20,002 nt of DNA. Origin: a virus. A model generated the notes under the pieces. It saw nothing but the letters and a program-made list of their open reading frames with translations. It did not search any database and had not been told where the DNA came from. The stretch is taken from positions 1 to 20,002 of IMG/VR virus record IMGVR_UViG_3300040801_000841. The stretch is one strand, 5' to 3'. A program made the position numbers and the translations under genes. This document shows, in pieces, positions 1 through 5,768 of this stretch (position 1 is the stretch's first letter; each line of letters opens with the position of its first letter).

Positions 1-360
1 ACCGTTATAAAAGACGGCACAACTATTCAATCCCAAAGCCACATTACCGCCCAAGCAGTAATTGGCAAACAATGCTATTTCGGCCCTTGTGTAATGATTA
101 TCAATGAAAGAAGGATTTCCAAGTGGCGGGAAATGGATCAAAAGCTACAGGGTCCGGTCATTGGGGATTTTTGCAGGATCGGGGCGGCTTCAAGAATCGC
201 GCCGGGGGTTAAGATTGGCAACAACTGTGAGATTGGGATGGGTGCAGTTGTAATGGATGATGTTCCTGATAATCAGGTTTGGTTCTCAAGGAAAGCCAAA
301 GCTGAGTATCAATATGATACCCCTGAAGGACAGAGGATGAGCGATGTCGTCCATTCATAG
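1..360 (+). CDS. Hexapeptide-repeat O-acyltransferase, 5' end missing
   Basis: The reading frame is open from base 1, so the gene starts outside the window; 119 residues are visible. The residues follow the hexapeptide pattern (I/V-G-x-x-x-x) of left-handed beta-helix acyltransferases, for example VIGDFCRIGAASRIAPGV followed by KIGNNCEIGMGAVVMDDVP. A short loop, INERRISKW, interrupts the coils, as in WxcM-N/maltose-acetyltransferase-like enzymes. The family usually transfers an acetyl or other acyl group from acyl-CoA to a sugar hydroxyl or amine, working as a trimer. The ATG at 94 is internal to the coil domain and is unlikely to be the start. The 3' end overlaps the following glycosyltransferase by 17 bases. 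The family assignment is firm, but the sugar acceptor cannot be told. Confidence 0.82.
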   Translation, partial: TVIKDGTTIQSQSHITAQAVIGKQCYFGPCVMIINERRISKWREMDQKLQGPVIGDFCRIGAASRIAPGVKIGNNCEIGMGAVVMDDVPDNQVWFSRKAKAEYQYDTPEGQRMSDVVHS

Positions 361-1084
361 CCATTGGAGAGATCGTAAGATTCTTACATTTGCGGTAGTT
401 CTCCGGTCTGGCGGAGATTACGTGGTCGAAGACCCGATCATCCTTTCCAGACAGGTTATGAGACATCTTAGAATCCCACATCGTTTTATTTGTTTGACCG
501 ATTTGGATTTCAAAGATGAGTATGCAGAAACTCTTCCACTTATAAATAATTGGCCCGGATGGTGGAGTGTTATTGAGCTTTTCAGGATGATCGGTCCTAC
601 AATCGTTACGGGTTTGGATACTTTGGTTATAGGCAATATTGATCGACTTGGGGAAATGGCTCTTACCTGTCCTGAAACTGATTTTTATATGACAAAACCC
701 CAACCGTTTGCCATTAGAAAAGGGCAAAAAATGTGCAGTGGGGTGATGATATGGAATGGTGACTGGACTTGGTTGTATGAGGAATTTGATCCTGTTTATA
801 TGAATAAATTCGCCGGGGAGCAGGATTATACCACTTGGCAGTTGATAAGAACAAAAACAAAAGTAAGACTCCTTCAAGATGAATTTGACGGATTTTATTC
901 TTATAAGAATAACTGTAGAGAAAAAGGGATGTATCCGAAGGATGCGAGGATGATAGGATTTCATGGACATCCTCGCCCAAGAGAGTGTGAAGAAAAATGG
1001 GTGAAGGATGTTCTATCTGATTATTCTTTACCTCCCCACTCTTTTGTGGAAGTGTTTGAAAAAGCTCATGCGGGGGAAATATGA
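344..1084 (+). CDS. GT-A-fold glycosyltransferase (GT8-like)
   Basis: 246 residues. The N-terminal strand (KILTFAVVLRSGGDYV) opens a nucleotide-sugar-binding Rossmann-like half. Residues 90-100 (GLDTLVIGNID) match the metal-binding 'D-x-D-T-L-V-x-G-x-(L/I)' segment of GT8-type enzymes, although the first Asp of the usual DxD is Gly here. Further family-like blocks are SGVMIWNGD (132-140), GEQDYTTW (158-165) and a late GFHGHPRP (205-212), where a histidine often contacts the metal or diphosphate. It probably transfers a sugar from a nucleotide-sugar donor; acceptor unknown. It overlaps the genes on both sides (17 and 4 bases), so it is part of the same transcript as the two acyltransferases. 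The glycosyltransferase class is confident; family number and linkage are not. Confidence 0.78.
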   Translation: MSSIHSHWRDRKILTFAVVLRSGGDYVVEDPIILSRQVMRHLRIPHRFICLTDLDFKDEYAETLPLINNWPGWWSVIELFRMIGPTIVTGLDTLVIGNIDRLGEMALTCPETDFYMTKPQPFAIRKGQKMCSGVMIWNGDWTWLYEEFDPVYMNKFAGEQDYTTWQLIRTKTKVRLLQDEFDGFYSYKNNCREKGMYPKDARMIGFHGHPRPRECEEKWVKDVLSDYSLPPHSFVEVFEKAHAGEI

Positions 1085-1800
1085 AACCGAGTTACCCCGC
1101 AACGTGTTCTTTATCTTTTCCAAGGCATCATTGCGTTACTTTTGCCACAACTCAGGAATATGTTGATAAAGCCGCTGTTTCTGGAAGGTTGTTAGAAGTA
1201 ATCTACTTGAGCAGTCTTCAGGCTCCGATACGGAATCACATCAGGTGGATTCCATCAGACAATCCAGTTTGGGACTTCTTTGAATACCATAATCAAGTAA
1301 TGGAAGAAGTTGGTCATGCTCCACATGAAATAAGCGAATTTTCAAAAATATCCCCCCATGCTCTTATTGGAAATCCTGGGATGCGGTATGCTACAAAGGG
1401 TGATAGAATAATTTCAATGTTTCATTCTGGTAATGTAGTAATAAAAGCGGGTGTTGAAATAGGGCCGCTTTCTTCCATAGCAAGAGCTACTTTGGACTCT
1501 ACCATAATAGGAGAGAACTGTAAAATAGGTCATGGTGTTTTGGTGGGACATAATTGCATAATTGGAAAAAGAAATATTCTCACTGATACAGCTACGGTTT
1601 ATGGCTCGGTGCATATTGGGGATGATTGCTATATTTCTGGAAATACAATTATCCGAGACCACTTGACCATTGCAGACAGGACTTTTATTGGGATGGGATC
1701 GGTGGTAACAAAGTCTATTCTTGAGCCGGGATGGATTTATGTAGGCAATCCGGCCAAACCACTCAGGAAGATGAAAGATGGGGAACGTCCTTGGGTTTAG
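1081..1800 (+). CDS. Hexapeptide acyltransferase (LpxD/PglD-like C-terminal coil)
   Basis: 239 residues. The ATG overlaps the previous stop (ATGA, 1081-1084). Residues 1-90 form a non-coil domain that I do not recognise. Residues about 92-215 are left-handed beta-helix coils, including GENCKIGHGVLVGHNCIIG (144-162) with two histidines (151 and 157) placed like the catalytic histidines of LpxD/PglD-type N-acyltransferases. The C-terminal GNPAKPLRK (222-230) is the common closing motif of sugar acetyltransferases. Expected role: acylation of a sugar made or transferred by its neighbours. It is a second, distinct acyltransferase in the same cassette. The fold is confident; substrate and acyl donor are unknown. 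Confidence 0.8.
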   Translation: MKPSYPATCSLSFPRHHCVTFATTQEYVDKAAVSGRLLEVIYLSSLQAPIRNHIRWIPSDNPVWDFFEYHNQVMEEVGHAPHEISEFSKISPHALIGNPGMRYATKGDRIISMFHSGNVVIKAGVEIGPLSSIARATLDSTIIGENCKIGHGVLVGHNCIIGKRNILTDTATVYGSVHIGDDCYISGNTIIRDHLTIADRTFIGMGSVVTKSILEPGWIYVGNPAKPLRKMKDGERPWV

Positions 1801-2456
1801 TTCAAGAAACCATAGAGAAGACCCTAAAAGATAGGAATTGGGATTTCTATAGGGATCATTATTTGAATGGGGATTATTCCTTTCAAGAGTTGGTCCGTTT
1901 AAATAATTCCTGGTATGTTGCATTAGAGGAAAACAGAGTTTTTTATCATCAGAAGTGGATAAATAAATTCCTTGGAAAACTCTCTGCTGAGTTTCCTGTA
2001 AGAGTTGTAGAGTTGGGATGCTATAGGGGGGAGTTGGCTGCTGAGATTCTTCCAAAGTATGATGATATTGTTTCTTGGGATGGATATGACATTTGTCATT
2101 ATGCCGTTGATTTTTCAGCTTGCAATGACAAAAGATATTTCCCAACAAAGCTGACTTGTAGTTTTTGGCAATTGCCGGATTTCAAATTTGAGATTTTTGT
2201 TTCTGCCCACACTATAGAGCATTTATCAAACGAAGAAGCAATAGATTTGATGGGATTTCTTGAAAGGAATTGTAGGAAGGGGATTTATCTTGAAATGCCT
2301 ATTAAGGAGGAAGGGAAGAAATGGCGGGGTGGCGCTTCCTCTCATGTTTTAGAATTAGGTAGAAAACATTTCAGACGCTTCTTTCATTCTCATGGTTGGA
2401 AAACAGTGCATGAAGCAACGTATGGGATGGATTGGTCTATAGGGCTGGCAAGATGA
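1791..2456 (+). CDS. SAM-dependent methyltransferase (class I)
   Basis: 221 residues from a TTG start at 1791. An ATG at 1731 in the same frame would overlap the upstream acyltransferase by 70 bases and adds residues that do not look like protein. The TTG has a GATGGGG ribosome site at 1777-1783 and overlaps the upstream stop by 10 bases. Motif I of class I methyltransferases is clear (VVELGCYRGELA, residues 72-83), followed by an acidic post-I strand (WDGYD, 96-100) and a motif-III/IV-like VSAHTIEHL (137-145), as in ubiquinone/sugar methyltransferases. The N-terminal 60 residues are helical and aromatic-rich. Likely role: methylation of a sugar, lipid or peptide acceptor in the cassette's product. 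The enzyme class is confident, the acceptor unknown. Confidence 0.78.
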   Translation: MGLVQETIEKTLKDRNWDFYRDHYLNGDYSFQELVRLNNSWYVALEENRVFYHQKWINKFLGKLSAEFPVRVVELGCYRGELAAEILPKYDDIVSWDGYDICHYAVDFSACNDKRYFPTKLTCSFWQLPDFKFEIFVSAHTIEHLSNEEAIDLMGFLERNCRKGIYLEMPIKEEGKKWRGGASSHVLELGRKHFRRFFHSHGWKTVHEATYGMDWSIGLAR

Positions 2457-3136
2457 TCCCACCGATTCTTATAACAGGCTGCGCGAGGTCTGGAACCTCA
2501 ATGACAGCGGGGATCATTGATAGATGTGGGGCTTTTGGAGGGAAGGTTCAGGGTCCAACAGTTTATAATGCCAAGGGTCAATTTGAAAATACAGCTATTA
2601 GGGACGGTGTGATAAAGCCCTTTCTTCGTAGGATGAAATGCGATCCGAAAGGGCAAAAACCACTTCCTGATCTTTCAAAAGTAAGAATTGTAGAAGCTGC
2701 GGCAGAATGGTTGAGAACACAGGTCTACAATGTGATGAGAGATCATGGTTACGAGTATGGCCCTTGGTATTACAAGGGAGCTAAGATGTGCCTCCTTTGG
2801 CCTTTTTGGGCTAAGGCGTTTCCAAAGGCTAAATGGATACTTGTAAGAAGAAGAAAAGAAGACATCATAAGCTCTTGCTTGAAAACCTATTTCATGGATG
2901 CCTATAGAACGGCCGATGGTTGGGCTGGTTGGGTGGATCACCATGAAAAGTGTTTTGAAGATATGAAAGCTGCCGGGCTTTGGGTTAGAGAGATTTGGCC
3001 GTCAGAAATGGTAAATGGTGATTTTAGCGCCATGGAAAAGGTTGTTTCTGAGATTGGACTGACTTGGAACTCAGAAGCACCTGCTTTTGTTTCTCCAAAA
3101 CTTTGGCACTATACGGGAGGTTCAAATGGCCGTTAG
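2453..3136 (+). CDS. P-loop sulfotransferase
   Basis: 227 residues from the ATG at 2453, which forms an ATGA overlap with the methyltransferase stop. The upstream ATG at 2432 only adds seven residues. Residues 5-17 (ILITGCARSGTSM) match the 5'-phosphosulfate-binding loop of PAPS-dependent sulfotransferases, and residues 130-141 (LVRRRKEDIISS) match the 3'-phosphate-binding block R-x(4)-D-x-x-S. The enzyme would move a sulfuryl group from PAPS to a hydroxyl, often on a glycan. It is close to the usual 220-300-residue length of bacterial and phage members. Its last 11 bases overlap the neck gene at 3126, which ties this cassette to the virion operon. The family is confident; the target (host glycan, phage glycoprotein or small molecule) is open. 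Confidence 0.8.
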   Translation: MIPPILITGCARSGTSMTAGIIDRCGAFGGKVQGPTVYNAKGQFENTAIRDGVIKPFLRRMKCDPKGQKPLPDLSKVRIVEAAAEWLRTQVYNVMRDHGYEYGPWYYKGAKMCLLWPFWAKAFPKAKWILVRRRKEDIISSCLKTYFMDAYRTADGWAGWVDHHEKCFEDMKAAGLWVREIWPSEMVNGDFSAMEKVVSEIGLTWNSEAPAFVSPKLWHYTGGSNGR

Positions 3137-3530
3137 AGTTAGCGAAACAGAAGTAAGGCAGATTATTACGACCACTTTTGATTCTCTCAATCCGTTTATC
3201 ATTGCTGCCAACTTTTTTGTGAATGCGGTTTTATCAGGAGAGGGATTTACAGAAGCCTACCTAAAGCAGATTGAACTTTGGGCTGCTGCCCACTTTGTCT
3301 GCATTGCTGATCCTCGGTTAAAGGAAAAAAGGATTGGGGATGCTCAAGAACAATATAATGTTCCTTGGGTTAGACCGGAATCTGAGGGATTGCATACCAC
3401 TTATTACGGCAGAATGGCGATCATGTTAGATACCAGTGGGGTTCTGAGCAGACAGGGAAAAAGAAAGATCGTTATCCAAAACATCAATAGTTCTGACAGA
3501 ACCCATGATGGTACATGGAGTGCAAGTTAA
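3126..3530 (+). CDS. Head-tail connector (adaptor) protein, DUF4054-like
   Basis: 134 residues from the ATG at 3126, which has a strong GGGAGG ribosome site at 3115-3120, 5 nt upstream. Longer starts in frame (3087) lack such a site. The protein is mainly helical: an N-terminal segment with a phenylalanine-rich helix (about 20-38), a central helix with LWAAAHFVCI (51-60), and a C-terminal part ending near YYGRMAIMLDTSG (93-105). This is the layout of gp6/Ad1-type adaptors that ring the portal. Its position, first of four small neck genes before the tail tube, supports the role. No single residue motif is diagnostic, so the call rests on architecture and synteny. Confidence 0.65.
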   Translation: MAVRVSETEVRQIITTTFDSLNPFIIAANFFVNAVLSGEGFTEAYLKQIELWAAAHFVCIADPRLKEKRIGDAQEQYNVPWVRPESEGLHTTYYGRMAIMLDTSGVLSRQGKRKIVIQNINSSDRTHDGTWSAS

Positions 3531-3868
3531 TGGACTTCGGGCTTAATCAGTACGCGGTGTATTGGGGCAGTCCGGTTCCGAATGGGAGAGGCGGCTTTAC
3601 CTTCGCTGCGCCCGTAGAAATAGAATGTAGGTGGGAACAAAAGACTGAATTATTCATATCCTTTGAAGGCCACGAAGAAAGAAGTCAAGCGGTGGTCTGG
3701 TTGGATCAGGATGTAGACGTAAATGGCTACCTTTGGTTAGGAAGACTGACTGCTTTGGATAGTTCTTCTGTTACTCCTGACGATCAATCTGGGGCTTTAA
3801 GGATTCGGGATTTTAAAAAGGTTCCTTCAATCAGTGCCGATGAATACTTGAGGAAAGCATGGCTGTAA
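3530..3868 (+). CDS. Head closure / head-tail joining protein
   Basis: 112 residues. The ATG at 3530 overlaps the upstream stop by one base (TAATG), with GGAG at 3517-3520 as ribosome site. The sequence is beta-rich: an N-terminal strand (QYAVYWGSPV) with a following G-R-G-G-F loop, then VEIECRWEQKTELF, a glutamate-rich turn, and a strand pair before VNGYLWLGRL. This is the small-barrel pattern of SPP1 gp16/lambda gpFII-like head-closure proteins, which seal the portal after packaging and form the docking surface for the tail. Gene order (adaptor, closure, gp10-like, terminator) agrees. The assignment comes from size, fold pattern and order rather than a unique motif. Confidence 0.6.
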   Translation: MDFGLNQYAVYWGSPVPNGRGGFTFAAPVEIECRWEQKTELFISFEGHEERSQAVVWLDQDVDVNGYLWLGRLTALDSSSVTPDDQSGALRIRDFKKVPSISADEYLRKAWL

Positions 3869-4284
3869 GAAAAACAGCTACGGGGATTCAGGGCATTGAT
3901 ACCGTAATGCAGAATCTTCACAAGGAACTTAAAAGGATTCAAGGTAAGTCCACCACAGGTCTTACTCGCGCAGCATGGCACGTGATGAAGGAGTCCATAA
4001 AGATTGTTCCGGTAGCTACAGGGTTTTTGAAAAATAGTTCTTATGTAAAGCCCCCCTTCATTGGGAAACGCTATTCTTACGTTGAATTTGGCTACCATGC
4101 AGCTTACGCCTTATATGTGCATGAAAATCCAAGGTCGGGCAAAACAGGTGGGTTCTCGCCGTCGGGGTATAGATACCCCGATGGGAAGTGGGCAAGAGTA
4201 GGGGAATATAAGTTTCTTGAAAAACCACTGAGAAATAGCCAGAGAAAAATTGTTCAAATCATAAGGAATTATGCTTCAAAATGA
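3859..4284 (+). CDS. HK97 gp10-like neck / tail-completion protein
   Basis: 141 residues, overlapping the previous gene by 10 bases. The features of the HK97-gp10 family are visible: an N-terminal GIQGIDTVMQNLHKEL helix, a second helix with AAWHVMKESIKIVPVATGFLK ending in the conserved P-V-x-T-G-x-L-(K/R) turn, then strands around SYVEFGYHAAYALYVHE (about 75-91), and a C-terminal helix FLEKPLRNS. Members join the tail tube to the head neck. A short G+C-rich hairpin (4163-4180) lies inside the gene and is probably coincidental. The family match is good. Confidence 0.75.
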   Translation: MAVRKTATGIQGIDTVMQNLHKELKRIQGKSTTGLTRAAWHVMKESIKIVPVATGFLKNSSYVKPPFIGKRYSYVEFGYHAAYALYVHENPRSGKTGGFSPSGYRYPDGKWARVGEYKFLEKPLRNSQRKIVQIIRNYASK

Positions 4285-4670
4285 ATCCTGTTCCCGAAGA
4301 CGTAAAAGACATGATCTTGGATTCCAGTTCCGGGTTATCCTATACTTTGGGGACGGATCTCTTTTTACATTCACTTCCTGAAAGTCCTGATGAGCTTATT
4401 TGTCTTCTGGGAACTACTGGATTCGAACCGGAATCATACGACCTCTTTTACCCCGGCTTTCAAGTTCTTGTTAGGGGAACAAAAGGGGATTATGCAACGC
4501 CATACGCTACGGCTGAAACGATTTTCGATTTTCTCAGATTAAAGAAGAATGTTTCTTGCAATGGGGCAAAGTATCTTTCCTTCATTGCTTCCACAGACAT
4601 TCTTCCATTGGGGGAGGACTATCAAGGCAGGTATTCATTCTCATTGAATTTCATAGTGACCAGAGGATAA
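4281..4670 (+). CDS. Tail terminator / minor capsid protein (PF12691-like)
   Basis: 129 residues. The ATG overlaps the previous stop (ATGA). The order of elements fits tail-terminator proteins of the lambda gpU/PF12691 type: an N-terminal helix, a strand with the pattern FQVLVRGTKGDYATPYATAE (residues about 54-73), a helix IFDFLRL, and a final strand pair with GRYSFSLNFIVTR. The family caps the growing tail tube and fixes its attachment to the neck. It lies directly upstream of the tail-tube gene, its usual place. Moderately confident. Confidence 0.65.
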   Translation: MNPVPEDVKDMILDSSSGLSYTLGTDLFLHSLPESPDELICLLGTTGFEPESYDLFYPGFQVLVRGTKGDYATPYATAETIFDFLRLKKNVSCNGAKYLSFIASTDILPLGEDYQGRYSFSLNFIVTRG

Positions 4671-4676
4671 GGAGGT
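4669..4676 (+). promoter_or_regulatory. Strong ribosome binding site of the tail-tube gene
   Basis: AAGGAGGT is a full-length complement to the 3' end of bacterial 16S rRNA. It lies 7 nt before the ATG at 4684 and is the best such site in the window, as expected for the most abundant tail protein. Confidence 0.85.
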
Positions 4677-4683
4677 AAATCAA

Positions 4684-5112
4684 ATGACAACTGCTGCTGT
4701 TGCTGGAATTGGTACTCTTTTCAAGAGAGGCACCGAACATGATTCAAGCGTAACAACTTATGCGTCTATTGGGGAGGTCAATAGTATTTCTTGGGATGGC
4801 ATGAGTCGGGAAACCTATGATGTAACCACCCTTGATTCTACTGGTGGTTATGCTGAGTTCATTACAGGGTTGCGGGATGCCGGTAGTCTTAATATCGACA
4901 TGAACTTTCAGCGTGATACTTACGTTGATATGCTTGCTGATTTTGAGGCTTCTACAGCGTGTTATTACCAAATTGTTTTATCTGATACTGGCGCGACCAC
5001 TCTTACCTTTCAGGGATATGTTACTGCTCTACCGCTTACCATCCCGACGAAGGATAAGATTACTTGTGCAATGACCATTAAGATTACGGGCGCTCCGTCC
5101 CTGTCTTCCTAA
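4684..5112 (+). CDS. Major tail (tube) protein
   Basis: 142 residues. The N-terminus (MTTAAVAGIGTLFKRG) and the EVNSISWDGMSRETYDVTTLDS block (about 30-51) are typical of siphovirus tail tube proteins of the lambda gpV/TTP family, where the 'D-V-T-x-L-D-S-x-G-x-x-x-x-(F/Y)' turn precedes a beta-sandwich. Later strands include SLNIDMNFQRD and the C-terminal ITCAMTIKITGAPSLSS, which pairs in the hexameric ring. It would stack into the non-contractile tail tube around the tape measure. It has the strongest ribosome site in the window, and sits between the tail terminator and the chaperone pair. There is no C-terminal Ig extension as in lambda gpV. Confidence 0.85.
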   Translation: MTTAAVAGIGTLFKRGTEHDSSVTTYASIGEVNSISWDGMSRETYDVTTLDSTGGYAEFITGLRDAGSLNIDMNFQRDTYVDMLADFEASTACYYQIVLSDTGATTLTFQGYVTALPLTIPTKDKITCAMTIKITGAPSLSS

Positions 5113-5139
5113 TTTTAAATCTCTTGGAGAAAGTAGAAG

Positions 5140-5514
5140 GTGAGCAAGATGTTGTTAACCAAGCAACTCTTTTCCGATGTCAAGAATACAAACAAACTGA
5201 AGATCATTAAAGTGAAAGTTCCTAATACCGAACATGAATGTTATTTGAAGGAAATGTCTTTAGCGGAAGTGGATGCTTTTGATTTGAGCCGTTTGGATGA
5301 AAAAGGGAATGTCATCACCGCTGATTTCAGAACCAGATTTCTTCTGAGAACACTTTGTGATGAAAAAGGCACTTTGCTTTTTGATCCTGATAGTCCACAA
5401 GATTTCTTGATGTTAAGTTCTTTACCTGCGAAAATACTTCGGCCATTGGCGAAAAAAGCACAAGATCTTAATGGAATGACCGATGAAGAAATAGAGGCCA
5501 CGGAAAAAAACTAA
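5140..5514 (+). CDS. Tail assembly chaperone, short form (gpG analogue)
   Basis: 124 residues from a GTG at 5140. An ATG at 5149 is an alternative and has AGAAGG at 5135-5140 as its own ribosome site. The protein has an N-terminal beta part (LKIIKVKVPNTEHECYLKEM) followed by helices (LAEVDAFDLSRL, FRTRFLLRTLC) and a C-terminal helix ending DEEIEATEKN. This matches phage tail assembly chaperones that bind the tape measure while tube subunits add on. The last two sense codons (AAA AAC) lie inside a slippery heptamer and the stop follows at once, so a share of ribosomes should continue in the -1 frame. Length, place and frameshift signal together make the call firm. Confidence 0.82.
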   Translation: MSKMLLTKQLFSDVKNTNKLKIIKVKVPNTEHECYLKEMSLAEVDAFDLSRLDEKGNVITADFRTRFLLRTLCDEKGTLLFDPDSPQDFLMLSSLPAKILRPLAKKAQDLNGMTDEEIEATEKN

Positions 5515-5768
5515 AAAACCGGCCAGTGAAGATGTTTCTTTTCTCACTGGCCAAAGAGCTGGGGGTTCCTCATCCTGATTTTTTAATGCAGATCCTTACC
5601 CCTCTTCAATTAAGAGAATGGATTGCTTATTCCAATATAATAAATAGACGGGACGAGGAACCCCTACAAAAAAGTAAGCCCAAAACAGTAGCACAAAGTC
5701 CGAATGAAGCGGCAGAAATGTTTAAGTTAATGGCAGAAGTGGAAGCCCGAAAGAAAGCGAAAAAATGA
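5140..5768 (+). CDS. Tail assembly chaperone, frameshifted fusion (gpG-T analogue)
   Basis: Predicted long product of -1 frameshifting at A AAA AAC (5505-5511). The 124 residues of the short form are followed by 85 residues read from 5511 in the next frame, giving about 209 residues. The second part, alone visible as an ORF from GTG 5526, has the gpT/DUF4035 look: FSLAKELGVPHPDFLMQIL then TPLQLREWIAY, recalling the 'L-x(n)-REW-x-AY' block of that family, and a lysine-rich tail. In lambda the fusion recruits tube subunits to the tape measure at a fixed low ratio to gpG. The second ORF has no ribosome site of its own, and its GTG lies in the base of the stimulatory stem, so independent initiation is unlikely. 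The second ORF ends overlapping the tape-measure start by 4 bases. Confidence 0.8.
5505..5552 (+). promoter_or_regulatory. -1 programmed frameshift signal with stimulatory stem-loop
   Basis: The slippery heptamer A AAA AAC (5505-5511) is in the correct phase with the chaperone codons AAA AAC, and a TAA stop follows at 5512-5514. After a 9-nt spacer there is a perfect 9-bp inverted repeat, GGCCAGTGA at 5521-5529 and TCACTGGCC at 5544-5552, with a 14-nt loop. No T-run follows the stem, which argues against a terminator. The -1 frame is open from 5487 through the whole downstream ORF. Confidence 0.85.

Noticed and set aside
209-970. Minus-strand open frame of 253 codons across the first two genes
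   Set aside because: It runs opposite two genes with clear family motifs and its translation has no coherent domain.
4163-4180. CGGGGTAT/ATACCCCG inverted repeat, 7-bp stem with 4-nt loop
   Set aside because: It lies in the middle of the gp10-like coding region with no T-run and no slippery site next to it; codons for Y-R-Y-P explain it.
5521-5552. Stem-loop read as a transcription terminator
   Set aside because: No T-run after the stem, the downstream genes need the same transcript, and the A AAA AAC heptamer upstream explains it better.
5526-5768. Second chaperone ORF as an independently started gene
   Set aside because: No ribosome site, GTG start inside the stem, and a proper -1 frameshift signal upstream; treated as the second half of the fusion.
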